A stretch of 10,297 bases of DNA from Deltaproteobacteria bacterium (GCA_013153415.1 JAADEO010000034.1:1-10297); one strand, 5' to 3'. Positions 1-7,004 are shown, counted from the first letter of the stretch. The notes: generated from the sequence alone by a model not told the origin. Translations and numbers: made by a program.

Positions 1-52
1 TAGGCCGCGGCGGCGCGTAACTTAACCAGAGAATTCAAAAAGAGGTAAAAGC

Positions 53-1468
53 ATGGATTTAAGGGAATTTATCAGCAAGTGCGAAGCAGCGGGTAAATTG
101 AAGAGAGTCAAAAAAGAGGTTGACTGGAACCTGGAGTTGTCCCATATCTCCAAGATCAACGAGGAAAAAGACGGCGGCGCCCTGCTCTTCGAAAATGTCA
201 AGGGCTACAAGAATGCGGTTCTGACCGGGGCCTATTCGACCAAAGAGAATTTCGCTATCGCCCTGGGGATGCCGATCGGCACCTCGATGTGCGAGATGTC
301 GCGCCAGTGGATGCAGTTGGCGATCAAGCAGCTGATTCCTCCGGTCGAGGTCAAGGACGGTCCGATTCTGGAGAATGTCATCGAACGCAAGGATGTCAAT
401 CTCTTCGATTTTCCGGTACCGCAGATGTATCCCCAGGATGGCGGACGCTTTATCGGTACCGCCGCGACCCTGATCACCAAGGATCCCGAAACCGGCTGGG
501 TCAATCTCGGTACCTACCGGATGCAGATTCTCGATGAAAAGAGCGCCGGTATCCAGATCATCAAGGGCAAACATGCCGATTTCATGATGAAGAAATACGA
601 GAAGATGGGCAAGAAAATGCCGGCCATGCTGGTGATCGGCGGCGATCCCCTGGGCTTTCTCACCGGTTCGACCCTGGTTTCAGCCGAAACCAGCGAGTAC
701 GAGATCATGGGCGCCCTGCGCGGTGAGCCGATCGAGATCATCAACAGCGAATATACCGGCCTGCCTTTCATGGCCAACGCCGAGATCGTCCTCGAGGGCG
801 AGGTCGACCCCAATCCTGATGCCTGGCGTCAGGAAGGGCCGTTCGGTGAATATACCGGCTACTACTCCGGCAAGAAGAGCGACGAGTGGCCCAAGCCCTG
901 GCTCGATGTTCAGCGCATCTACCATCGCAACGACTATATTCTCTGGTCGACCACGGTCGGCAAGCCGATTACCGACACCCATATGATCCAGTCGCTGAAC
1001 CGGACCGCGACCCTGTGGACCGACCTCGAAACCGCCCGGGTGCCCGGCATCCAGTCGGTCTATATCCCAGCCTCGTCGACCGGTCGTTTCTGGGCCATCG
1101 TCTCGGTCAAGCAGATGTATCCCGGTCATCCCAATCATGTCGCCGATGCGGTTTACGGTTCGACCACCGGTCATTACGGTATGAAGGGCGTGATCGTCGT
1201 CGACGAGGATATTCCGGCTGACGACTGGAACAAGGTGATGTGGGCGATGTCGGTACGCTACGATCCCAAGCGCGACACCCAGATCATCAAGCGCGGTCGT
1301 TCGACCCCGCTCGATCCGGCCCTGCATCACTCCGAGCGCGAGATCGTCTCCCGGATCATCATCGACGCCTGCACCCCGTACGAGTGGGACCGCAAGCCCC
1401 AGGAGATCTTCCTCGATCCGGAAATGGAGAAGAAGGTCCGCGAAAACTGGGATAGTTACGGTATCTGA
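53..1468 (+). CDS. UbiD-family prenyl-FMN-dependent (de)carboxylase
   Basis: A 471-residue cytoplasmic enzyme of the UbiD family, which reversibly decarboxylates aromatic or unsaturated acids using prenylated FMN made by UbiX. The residues that define the family are present. NLGTYR (151-156) supplies the Asn and Arg equivalent to N168 and R173 of fungal Fdc1. H174 sits at the spacing expected of the metal/phosphate-binding His. EGPFGE (261-266) supplies both glutamates of the catalytic Glu-Arg-Glu triad, so the enzyme should be active. The length matches hydroxyarylic acid decarboxylases (VdcC, ShdC, BsdC, about 475 residues) better than short furan-dicarboxylate decarboxylases (about 440, from memory), but substrate cannot be assigned. 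An AGAGGT ribosome site lies at 41-46 before the ATG. The following genes encode a probable chaperone and UbiX, which makes a dedicated cofactor supply likely. Family certain; direction of reaction and substrate unknown. Confidence 0.95.
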   Translation: MDLREFISKCEAAGKLKRVKKEVDWNLELSHISKINEEKDGGALLFENVKGYKNAVLTGAYSTKENFAIALGMPIGTSMCEMSRQWMQLAIKQLIPPVEVKDGPILENVIERKDVNLFDFPVPQMYPQDGGRFIGTAATLITKDPETGWVNLGTYRMQILDEKSAGIQIIKGKHADFMMKKYEKMGKKMPAMLVIGGDPLGFLTGSTLVSAETSEYEIMGALRGEPIEIINSEYTGLPFMANAEIVLEGEVDPNPDAWRQEGPFGEYTGYYSGKKSDEWPKPWLDVQRIYHRNDYILWSTTVGKPITDTHMIQSLNRTATLWTDLETARVPGIQSVYIPASSTGRFWAIVSVKQMYPGHPNHVADAVYGSTTGHYGMKGVIVVDEDIPADDWNKVMWAMSVRYDPKRDTQIIKRGRSTPLDPALHHSEREIVSRIIIDACTPYEWDRKPQEIFLDPEMEKKVRENWDSYGI

Positions 1469-1496
1469 GCCGCAAAGCAATAAAAGCTCCTGACCA

Positions 1497-1536
1497 GGTC
1501 GGCGGGGGCGGGTGTGGTATCCGCTTCCCGCCGACC
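1497..1536 (+). repeat. Strong inverted repeat between ubiD and the LpdD-like gene
   Basis: A perfect 10-base inverted repeat, GGTCGGCGGG (1497-1506) and CCCGCCGACC (1527-1536), can fold into a very stable GC-rich hairpin. An inner GCGG/CCGC pairing (1508-1511 with 1521-1524) extends it. It is followed by an A-run, not a T-run, so it does not look like an intrinsic terminator on the plus strand. It could protect the ubiD mRNA 3' end, mark a processing site, or tune expression between ubiD and the next gene. The pairing is seen directly; the role is inferred. Confidence 0.6.
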
Positions 1537-1549
1537 GAAAAAAACAGCT

Positions 1550-1939
1550 ATGCAGACGACTGAGACAGTTACCAGCGGTTCCGAAGATGGTTTATCGGTC
1601 GGCGCCATATTGCATCTGCTCGACAGTGGTGATGTGGTAATCGTGGTGTACGGGGGGTATGATCATGTTGGAGCCGTCAGTCTCGCCATTCCCCGTCCCA
1701 GTCTCGAAGACCCGGAAAAAAACAGTGCCACCTCCTCGGTTCTGACGGTGTTGGGCCATAAAGAGGATATCCTGGTCAAAGAGATCGGTGAACAGGTAGC
1801 CGCGGCCACCGGTCGCAACCTGGTGGTTGTCGGGGGGGTGCATTACGACGGCCTTGAAGCGGAACAACTGGAGATTTTGAAGCGGCTCTGGCGGAAATTG
1901 AGTGAGAGTATTATCCTGAAATTGGGCCGATTGGGCTAA
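1550..1939 (+). CDS. Small LpdD-like putative prenyl-flavin chaperone
   Basis: A 129-residue protein, starting MQTTETVTSG, lying between the UbiD and UbiX genes. Its size, its position and its alternating beta-strand/helix pattern (VVIVVYGGYDHVGAVSLAIP, then VLTVLGHKEDILVKEI, then RNLVVVGGVHYDGL) fit the small LpdD-type family that accompanies gallate decarboxylase and is thought to help deliver or mature prenylated FMN. I recognise it by context and general fold, not by a diagnostic catalytic motif. No signal peptide or membrane segment is visible. An in-frame GTG at 1514 would add 12 residues, but that extension is basic and low-complexity and lies inside a strong hairpin, so I prefer the ATG. 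Neither start has a clear ribosome site: only GGGGGCGG (1504-1511) sits before the GTG, and nothing sits before the ATG. Translation may depend on coupling or RNA structure. Confidence 0.7.
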   Translation: MQTTETVTSGSEDGLSVGAILHLLDSGDVVIVVYGGYDHVGAVSLAIPRPSLEDPEKNSATSSVLTVLGHKEDILVKEIGEQVAAATGRNLVVVGGVHYDGLEAEQLEILKRLWRKLSESIILKLGRLG

Positions 1940-1952
1940 GGTTTACATATAC

Positions 1953-2519
1953 ATGCAAAAAAGAAAGATAATAATCGGAATTTCCGGGGCTTCGGGAACC
2001 ATTTATGGCGTGCGTCTGCTCGAGGTCCTGCGGGAATATGCTGATATCGAAACCCATCTCGTAATCTCGGATATCGCCAAGGAGATCATCCTGCATGAAA
2101 ACGGGATTGAGCCGGAGAGGGTGCTGGCGATGGCCGATGTCGTTCATCCCATAAAGAATCTCGGAGCGGCGATTTCGAGTGGCTCTTTCCTGACCGAGGG
2201 GATGATTGTCGCTCCCTGTTCGATCAAATCGTTATCGGGGATCGCGAATTCTTACAATGACAATCTTTTGGTGCGGGCAGCCGACGTCTGTCTCAAGGAG
2301 CGGCGTAAGCTGATCATCGTTCTGCGGGAAACGCCACTGCATCTGGGGCATCTTGAGCTGATGACCCGGGTGACCCGTTACGGCGCCACCCTGCTGCCGC
2401 CGATGCCCTCATTTTATCATAAACCGGAAACCATTGATGATATTATCAACCAGACGGTAGGCAAGGTGCTGGATAACTTCGGTATCGGGCACTCTCTTTT
2501 TAATCGTTGGAGCGGATGA
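1953..2519 (+). CDS. ubiX: UbiX-type flavin prenyltransferase
   Basis: A 188-residue flavoprotein that joins a dimethylallyl group to FMN to form the prenyl-FMN cofactor of UbiD enzymes. Family marks seen: the FMN-binding GISGASG loop (9-15), APCSIKSLSGIA (87-98), the basic NLLVRAADVCLKERRKL stretch (104-120), the RETPLH motif (125-130) and PSFYHKP near residue 152. The length is normal for UbiX/Pad1/BsdB proteins, and the first residues (MQKRKIIIGISG) already begin the first Rossmann strand, so the start is secure. It begins 13 bases after the LpdD-like stop, with only a weak AAGG upstream (about 1938-1941). It almost certainly serves the UbiD enzyme encoded just upstream. Whether it also supplies other UbiD enzymes in the cell cannot be seen here. 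Confidence 0.95.
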   Translation: MQKRKIIIGISGASGTIYGVRLLEVLREYADIETHLVISDIAKEIILHENGIEPERVLAMADVVHPIKNLGAAISSGSFLTEGMIVAPCSIKSLSGIANSYNDNLLVRAADVCLKERRKLIIVLRETPLHLGHLELMTRVTRYGATLLPPMPSFYHKPETIDDIINQTVGKVLDNFGIGHSLFNRWSG

Positions 2520-2574
2520 CTTGGTGAGAAAAGGAGTTTTTTGCGGAGTCATTGATTTCAACCGTTTGATTACC

Positions 2575-2580
2575 AGGAGG
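2575..2580 (+). promoter_or_regulatory. Ribosome binding site that fixes the barrel start
   Basis: AGGAGG lies six bases before the ATG at 2587, the best Shine-Dalgarno match in the window. It decides between the signal-peptide start at 2587 and the upstream in-frame TTG/GTG starts at 2521-2524. Confidence 0.8.
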
Positions 2581-2586
2581 TGGGAG

Positions 2587-3579
2587 ATGAAGTTAAGGTC
2601 AGGAATGAGGTATCTGGGTTCGATCCTGCTGCTGACGGCGGCGTTGCTGATGTGTGCATCGGGCGTCTGGGCCGGTGGCGGGCAGAGCTATCCCAATGGT
2701 GCAGAATCTTTTATGGTCGGGGCGGCACCGCCGCCGGGGTTCTATTTCAAGAACTACATGTACTACTATCATGCCAGCGACCTCAAGGACGATCACGGCG
2801 ACAACATCGACGCATTCGATGACGTCACGGTCTGGGCCGAGGTCATGCGTTTCATCTGGATCAGCAAGAAGGAGATCCTGGGAGGCAGCTATGGTCAGCA
2901 TGTCTTTCTCCCTATTCTCGATGTCAGTCTCGATTTCAAGAGCGGGGTTCCGGCCGGCCCGAAGCATAAAGACAGTTACGATGATACCGATGTTCCCTAT
3001 ATCATCTACAGTCCTTTCATCCTGGCCCACCATTTTCTGGAGGGTAAACTGCACACCGTTTTCTCCCTGCCCGATATCTACATCCCGACCGGGGATGACA
3101 AGGGCAACATGGCTGGTGTCGGGCACAACTTCTGGACCTTCGAGCCGGTTTTCGCGGTTACCTATATGCCGACTCCGTCCTGGGAATTTTCACTCAAATT
3201 CATGTACGATTTCAACACCAAGCAGGATGACAGCCCGACGGTCTACGGTTTCAATGTCGACCGGACGCCCGGCGACGAGTTCCATTTCGACTATTCGGTT
3301 TCCTACGGTTTCAGCAAGAGTTTCCGGCTCGGTCTGAGTGGTTACTGCTACTGGCAGACCACTGATGACGATTACGATATCGACGGCAGTGTGCCGCCGC
3401 CGGTTAAAGCGCTGCTGAAAGAGGACGAAGGCAATCACAGTCGCGTCTACGCCGCCGGTCCCGGTCTCTGGTACAACTACAAGAACATGTTCTTCACTTT
3501 GAGGACCCAGTTCGAGTTCGATGCCAAGAACAAGACCGAAGGGCAGAATGTCTGGTTCAACTTCGTTTATTGCTTCTAG
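2587..3579 (+). CDS. Outer-membrane beta-barrel transporter, Phenol_MetA_deg type
   Basis: A 330-residue predicted outer-membrane protein. It starts with a classic Sec signal peptide: basic MKLRSGMR, a hydrophobic GSILLLTAALLMCASG core and a VWA cleavage site before GGGQSYPNG. The mature part has many alternating aromatic strands (FKNYMYYYHASDL, FWTFEPVFAVTYMP, WEFSLKFMYDF, FHFDYSVSYGFS) and ends in an aromatic strand finishing with Phe (WFNFVYCF), typical of barrel assembly signals. This matches the COG4313/Phenol_MetA_deg family, often found in aromatic-degradation clusters and thought to pass hydrophobic aromatics across the outer membrane. The ATG at 2587 has an ideal AGGAGG (2575-2580) six bases upstream. 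A longer in-frame TTG/GTG start near 2521 would add 22 residues before the signal peptide and is unlikely. Grouping with UbiD/UbiX suggests that it admits their substrate. Confidence 0.85.
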   Translation: MKLRSGMRYLGSILLLTAALLMCASGVWAGGGQSYPNGAESFMVGAAPPPGFYFKNYMYYYHASDLKDDHGDNIDAFDDVTVWAEVMRFIWISKKEILGGSYGQHVFLPILDVSLDFKSGVPAGPKHKDSYDDTDVPYIIYSPFILAHHFLEGKLHTVFSLPDIYIPTGDDKGNMAGVGHNFWTFEPVFAVTYMPTPSWEFSLKFMYDFNTKQDDSPTVYGFNVDRTPGDEFHFDYSVSYGFSKSFRLGLSGYCYWQTTDDDYDIDGSVPPPVKALLKEDEGNHSRVYAAGPGLWYNYKNMFFTLRTQFEFDAKNKTEGQNVWFNFVYCF

Positions 3580-3589
3580 GTGAGCGTCC

Positions 3590-3620
3590 GGGCGGGATCG
3601 CGATCTCTTCGATCCCGCCC
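3590..3620 (+). repeat. Perfect 11-base inverted repeat after the barrel gene
   Basis: GGGCGGGATCG (3590-3600) and CGATCCCGCCC (3610-3620) are perfect complements separated by a nine-base loop, and begin 11 bases after the barrel stop codon. This should form a very stable mRNA 3' hairpin. No T-run follows directly, so it may act as an mRNA-stabilising structure or as the first part of the termination region that continues downstream. Confidence 0.65.
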
Positions 3621-3638
3621 CGCGAGCTCTGAAAATCG

Positions 3639-3721
3639 GGATGATGGCTGTCTGCGCTTTACACTCCGGAAGAGGTGGATATCGCCTCCCGACCGGTTGG
3701 AGCGGCTGTCATCCTTTTTTT
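3639..3721 (+). terminator. Probable intrinsic terminator of the first operon
   Basis: A T7 run (3715-3721) directly follows GCGGCTGTCATCC (3702-3714). That arm can pair with GGATGATGGCTGT (3639-3651) over 13 positions, with several G-U wobbles. Smaller inverted repeats lie inside (GAGG/CCTC near 3672 and 3685, and CCGACCGGTTGG near 3689-3700). The result is an RNA structure ending in a U-tract, as expected of a terminator, but the stem is long-range and branched, not compact. Position between two gene blocks supports the reading. Confidence 0.45.
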
Positions 3722-3757
3722 GGCGAAAATATTTAACCAAGTAATTTAGTAGACTAA
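3720..3757 (+). promoter_or_regulatory. AT-rich candidate promoter/operator before the ligase gene
   Basis: This AT-rich stretch stands out from its GC-rich surroundings. TTGGCG (3720-3725) and TAATTT (3742-3747), 16 bases apart, are a weak match to sigma-70 elements. A 12-base dyad, TTAGT-AG-ACTAA (3746-3757), overlaps the would-be -10 region and could be a repressor site. No regulator gene is in the window. Suggestive only. Confidence 0.3.
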
Positions 3758-3776
3758 CGATTGGAGCGAGGAAAAG

Positions 3777-5429
3777 ATGCGAGTAATCAGGTACACCGAT
3801 GAGATGATCTCCGAGTTTTTGCAGGATGGATACTGGACGGAAGAGACTTTTTATGATTTCTGGGAAAAAAACGCCCTCAATCTCGGCGACCAGGAGGCTT
3901 TGGTCGATTCGAAGTACCGGATCACCTGGGGCGCGGCTCTGCCGTTGGTCAACTCCATTGCCGCCCACCTGATCAACCGCGGGGTACCGCAGCACGCCCG
4001 GATCATCATTCAGGTGCCGAATACCGCTTTCGGTTTCCTGGCCCGGATCGCGGCCGAAAGGGCCGGGCTCGTGGCTCTGGTCGCCTATCCCTATCTTCGG
4101 GAAAAAGAGCTCGACTACATGCTCGAGCGGACCCAGGCCGAGGCCGTGGTCTGTCCTTTCGAATATCGCGGCTTCAACTATCTCAAGATGTTTCGCGGGC
4201 TCAACGAAAAGCATAAATGCATCAAGCATTTCTATCTTCTCGATGAGGAACTGCCGGAAGGACTCGGAGATGATGTCTACTCCCTGATCCGGGCCGCCCG
4301 CGAGGAGCCGGTGCTGGCCGATGAAGATTACCGCGCCCGGCGTTTCGACCCCTGCCGCAATGTCTGTCTCCTGACCTCGACCACCGGCACCACCGGAATC
4401 CCCAAGCTCGTCGAATGGCCGATCGCCTCGCGGCTCTGTACTTCGAAAGCCCGGGTCGATCTCTGGGATCTGACCAGCGACGATGTCACCTTCGCGATCG
4501 CGCCGCATGCCGGCGGGGCCGGCGGCACCCTGACCTATTTCGCCGCGCCCCTGGTCGGAGCCAAGGTGGTTCTGCTCGAGGATTTCGACCCCGAACTCGC
4601 TTTGAAAACCATCCAGGACGAACAGTGCACGGCGATCGGCGTGGTTCCGACCCATCTGGTGCGGATGCTGGAGAAAGATGTGGAGAGTTATGACCTTTCC
4701 AGCCTGCGTTTCATCCGCTCGGCTGGCGGCTATCTCTCGCCGCAGCTCGCCGAGGAGGCCGAAGGCCGGCTCGGCGGCGCCATCACCAGCGATCTCGGTA
4801 CCCAGGACGTGGGCTCGGTTTCGGGCTGCAAGGTCACCGACCCGGTCGATCTCAGACGGCGGACCGTGGGCCGGCCACTGCCCGGAAACGTCGTCCGGCT
4901 GCTCGATGACGACGGCAACGAGGTTCCCGACGGCGAAGCCGGGGCCCTCTGGTTCCGTGGTCCCCACGCTCCGGCCGGTTATTTCCGCGATCTCGAGACC
5001 ACGCTGACGGTTTTCCGCGAGGACGGCTGGACGACGACCGGCGATCTCGTCAAGTACGATCGCGGCTGCCTCTGGATCATGGGCCGCAAAAAAGATATGA
5101 TCATCCGCGGCGGTCAGAATATCTATCCGGCCGAGATCGAGGGTCTTTTGAATGAGCATCCCTCGGTTGCCAATGTCGCCGTTGTCGCCATGCCCGATCC
5201 CGAATTCGGTGAAAAGGCCTGCGCTTTCGCAATTTTGAAGAAAGGTTGTTCCCTTTCCTTTCAGGAAATGGTAGATTTCCTCAAGGATAAGCAGATCGCC
5301 CGTTACAAACTGCCGGAGAGGCTCGAGATCATCGACGCTTTCCCCACGGTCGGCGATTCCGGCAAGGTCAACAAGAATACCCTGAAAGAGATGATTGCTG
5401 AAAAGCTCAAAAACGAGGCCGGGGCCTAA
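3777..5429 (+). CDS. AMP-forming acyl-CoA synthetase (aromatic/carboxylic acid-CoA ligase)
   Basis: A 550-residue member of the acyl-adenylate (ANL) superfamily. It activates a carboxylic acid with ATP to an acyl-AMP and normally transfers it to CoA. Motifs in order: P-loop STTGTTGIPK (201-210), TTGDLV (420-425) with the ribose-binding Asp, the hinge GRKKDMIIRGGQNIYPAEIE (436-455), and the catalytic Lys in SGKVNK (K530). The overall layout resembles EntE/DhbE aryl-AMP ligases and cyclohexanecarboxylate-CoA ligase (AliA, similar length). The motif usually reading YGxTE is LGTQD (340-344), an unusual variant near the acyl pocket. No carrier-protein or NRPS gene is nearby, so CoA is the likely acceptor. 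GAGGA (3768-3772) precedes the ATG. The next gene begins two bases after the stop, so they form one operon. Family sure; substrate not determined, though the context favours an aromatic or heteroaromatic acid. Confidence 0.92.
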   Translation: MRVIRYTDEMISEFLQDGYWTEETFYDFWEKNALNLGDQEALVDSKYRITWGAALPLVNSIAAHLINRGVPQHARIIIQVPNTAFGFLARIAAERAGLVALVAYPYLREKELDYMLERTQAEAVVCPFEYRGFNYLKMFRGLNEKHKCIKHFYLLDEELPEGLGDDVYSLIRAAREEPVLADEDYRARRFDPCRNVCLLTSTTGTTGIPKLVEWPIASRLCTSKARVDLWDLTSDDVTFAIAPHAGGAGGTLTYFAAPLVGAKVVLLEDFDPELALKTIQDEQCTAIGVVPTHLVRMLEKDVESYDLSSLRFIRSAGGYLSPQLAEEAEGRLGGAITSDLGTQDVGSVSGCKVTDPVDLRRRTVGRPLPGNVVRLLDDDGNEVPDGEAGALWFRGPHAPAGYFRDLETTLTVFREDGWTTTGDLVKYDRGCLWIMGRKKDMIIRGGQNIYPAEIEGLLNEHPSVANVAVVAMPDPEFGEKACAFAILKKGCSLSFQEMVDFLKDKQIARYKLPERLEIIDAFPTVGDSGKVNKNTLKEMIAEKLKNEAGA

Positions 5430-5431
5430 AT

Positions 5432-6664
5432 ATGGATAAATGCATTCTTCTGATCGCCACCCTCGATACCAAGCGGCCCGAAAGCCTCTATCTCAAGGAC
5501 GCGATCGACCGGCGGCCCGGAGTCCGGGCCCTGGTCATGGATATCTCGATGGCGGCGCACGACTACCCGGATGCCGATATCAGTGCTGCCCGGGTGGCCG
5601 AGGCCGGGGGCAGCACCATCGAAGAGATCAACCGTTCCCGGGAGCGGGCCAAGATCACCGCGACGATGATCAAAGGCGCGGTCAAGCTGGCTGAAGAACT
5701 TCTGGTCGAGGGCAGAATCGGGGGAGTCGTCGGACTCGGTGGCTCCACCGGTTCGCTGATGGCCACCGATGTCATGCGGGCCCTGCCTTTCGGTCTGCCC
5801 AAACTGATGGTTTCGGCGACCGCGGCCCTGCCGGGGCTCGCGACCCGCTATATCGGCACCGGCGATATCATGCTTTTTCATTCGGTCATCGAGATCGCTG
5901 GTCTTTCGCCGCTGTTGAAAAGTGTGCTCGACCGGGCCGCCGGGGCTTTGGCCGGAATGGCCGGTATCGGACTGCTCGATGCCGAACGTGTGCGGGCCGA
6001 GGGCCGGAAATCGATCGCCATGTCCCAGTTCGGCATCTGCGAAGGCTGCGCCTCGGCTGTGCGTCACCGTCTTGAAAGCGAAGGCTATGATGTCATCGGA
6101 TTCTCCGCCGCCGGGGTCTGCGATAAGGCCATGGAGGAGATGATCGCCAAAGGGCTTTTCGATGCCGTCATCGATCTCGCCCCGGGAGGGGTCGGCGAGC
6201 ACCTGATGGAAGGCATGCGTTCAGCCGGGCCCGAGCGACTCGAGGCGGCTGGCCGGATCGGGATCCCCCAGGTCATCACCCCGAGCGGTGTCAATCTCAT
6301 GAGTCCACGCAAGTCGCGTTACAAACCCGATTATCACCAGCGCAAGAAATTCGACCTCGACAAGCTCAGAACCTTCCTGAGACTCAACGGCGAGGAGATC
6401 GAGCGGGTCGCCGACGAGTTCGCCCGCAAGCTCAACCAGGCCAAGGGTCCGGTCCGGGTGCTGCTGCCGCTCAAAGGCTGGAGCTCTATCGATGGGCCCG
6501 AATCTCCGATCTACGAGCCCGAGACCGACAGGCTTTTCATTGAACGTCTCAAGGAGAAGATAACCAATCCCCGGGTCGAAATCATGACCTTCGATCTCAA
6601 TCTCGAGGACAAGGCTTTCGCTGACAAGGTGGTGGAGAACCTGATCGATGTCCTGCCCGTCTGA
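5432..6664 (+). CDS. Tm-1-like ATP-binding domain protein (UPF0261)
   Basis: A 410-residue cytoplasmic protein of the UPF0261/Tm-1-like family, named after the tomato protein Tm-1 that binds a viral replicase; the bacterial role is not established. Recognised by the N-terminal opening ILLIATLDTK (5-14), the glycine-rich GLGGSTGS (101-108) followed by PFGLPKLMVS (119-128), and YIGTGDI plus SVIEIAGL (140-158), all hallmarks of the nucleotide-binding N-terminal domain. The C-terminal domain has SAGPERLEAAG (264-274) and KGWSSID (348-354). The segment that reads approximately DxTTTE in many relatives is DLAPGG (248-253) here. It starts two bases after the ligase stop, so it is probably translationally coupled and works on the same substrate or product. 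Inference only: it may handle or transform a CoA ester or a ring-cleavage intermediate. No signal peptide or membrane segment. Confidence 0.9.
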   Translation: MDKCILLIATLDTKRPESLYLKDAIDRRPGVRALVMDISMAAHDYPDADISAARVAEAGGSTIEEINRSRERAKITATMIKGAVKLAEELLVEGRIGGVVGLGGSTGSLMATDVMRALPFGLPKLMVSATAALPGLATRYIGTGDIMLFHSVIEIAGLSPLLKSVLDRAAGALAGMAGIGLLDAERVRAEGRKSIAMSQFGICEGCASAVRHRLESEGYDVIGFSAAGVCDKAMEEMIAKGLFDAVIDLAPGGVGEHLMEGMRSAGPERLEAAGRIGIPQVITPSGVNLMSPRKSRYKPDYHQRKKFDLDKLRTFLRLNGEEIERVADEFARKLNQAKGPVRVLLPLKGWSSIDGPESPIYEPETDRLFIERLKEKITNPRVEIMTFDLNLEDKAFADKVVENLIDVLPV

Positions 6665-7004
6665 AGCAACGGGTTCGTCCTGTCTGCTGGTCGAAAAGAG
6701 TGATATCTTTCGGGCTACGCTGGCCGATGACTGCGGCAACCTCGGTTATCTCGGTTTCGCCCCGGACGGCTCGGAATATCATGTCGTGGTGCCGGTCGAT
6801 CTCAAACTGGCCCGTGGAGTCAAGGCCCTCAACCAGCCTGATGACGGTACTCCTTTTGGGGGGTACAAGGGCTGGCGCTACTTCGAATGCCGGCCCAGCG
6901 ACGCCAGCGGCGGGCTCGAAGCCCGGTGGCACCGGGTCGAAGAGAATGCAGCCATCTTGAGAAACTGGCTCCATCAATTCGGAATTGATGTTAAGATTGT
7001 CTGA
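6648..7004 (+). CDS. Hypothetical 118-residue protein coupled to the UPF0261 gene
   Basis: I do not recognise this protein. It begins at an ATG inside the end of the UPF0261 gene (17-base overlap), with a GGTGGAG-type ribosome site about 11 bases upstream, which indicates coupled translation. It is soluble, with no signal peptide or membrane segment. The N-terminal half is beta-rich (CLLVEKSDIFRATLADD, then YLGFAPDGSEYHVVVPVDL). A GGYKGWRYFEC stretch follows (71-81), and the C-terminus is a predicted amphipathic helix (WHRVEENAAILRNWLHQFGI). Four cysteines (3, 12, 29, 81) are scattered with no metal-site spacing. Codon use matches its neighbours, and antisense frames in this stretch look like shadows, so I take it as real. 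It could be a small accessory or binding partner of the preceding enzymes, but nothing in the sequence proves this. Confidence 0.7.
   Translation: MSCPSEATGSSCLLVEKSDIFRATLADDCGNLGYLGFAPDGSEYHVVVPVDLKLARGVKALNQPDDGTPFGGYKGWRYFECRPSDASGGLEARWHRVEENAAILRNWLHQFGIDVKIV
6972..6990 (+). repeat. Near-perfect palindrome inside the end of the 118-residue gene
   Basis: CATCAATTC (6972-6980) and GAATTGATG (6982-6990) are perfect complements around a single G. As DNA this is a 19-base dyad of the kind bound by dimeric repressors (TetR, GntR or LysR style). As RNA it can fold with a short CGG loop. It lies about 185 bases before the Mo-enzyme operon and is AT-rich compared with its surroundings. It is coding sequence, so chance remains possible. 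Confidence 0.4.

Noticed and set aside
1..52. Possible tail of an upstream gene before UbiD (for example a frame ending at the TAA at 18-20 or 23-25)
   Set aside because: Only five to seven codons would be in the window, too few to support any call; the TAG at 1-3 is equally uninformative.
680..1480. A 266-codon minus-strand frame over the UbiD gene
   Set aside because: It overlaps the conserved catalytic part of UbiD and has shadow-like composition and no motif.
2521..2586. N-terminal extension of the barrel protein from a TTG/GTG start
   Set aside because: It would place 22 residues before a perfect signal peptide. The ATG at 2587 has a far better ribosome site.
3576..5159. A 527-codon open frame on the minus strand opposite the ligase
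   Set aside because: It is antisense to a ligase with every expected motif, has a Gly/Asp/Arg-rich composition typical of shadow frames in GC-rich DNA, and shows no recognisable domain.
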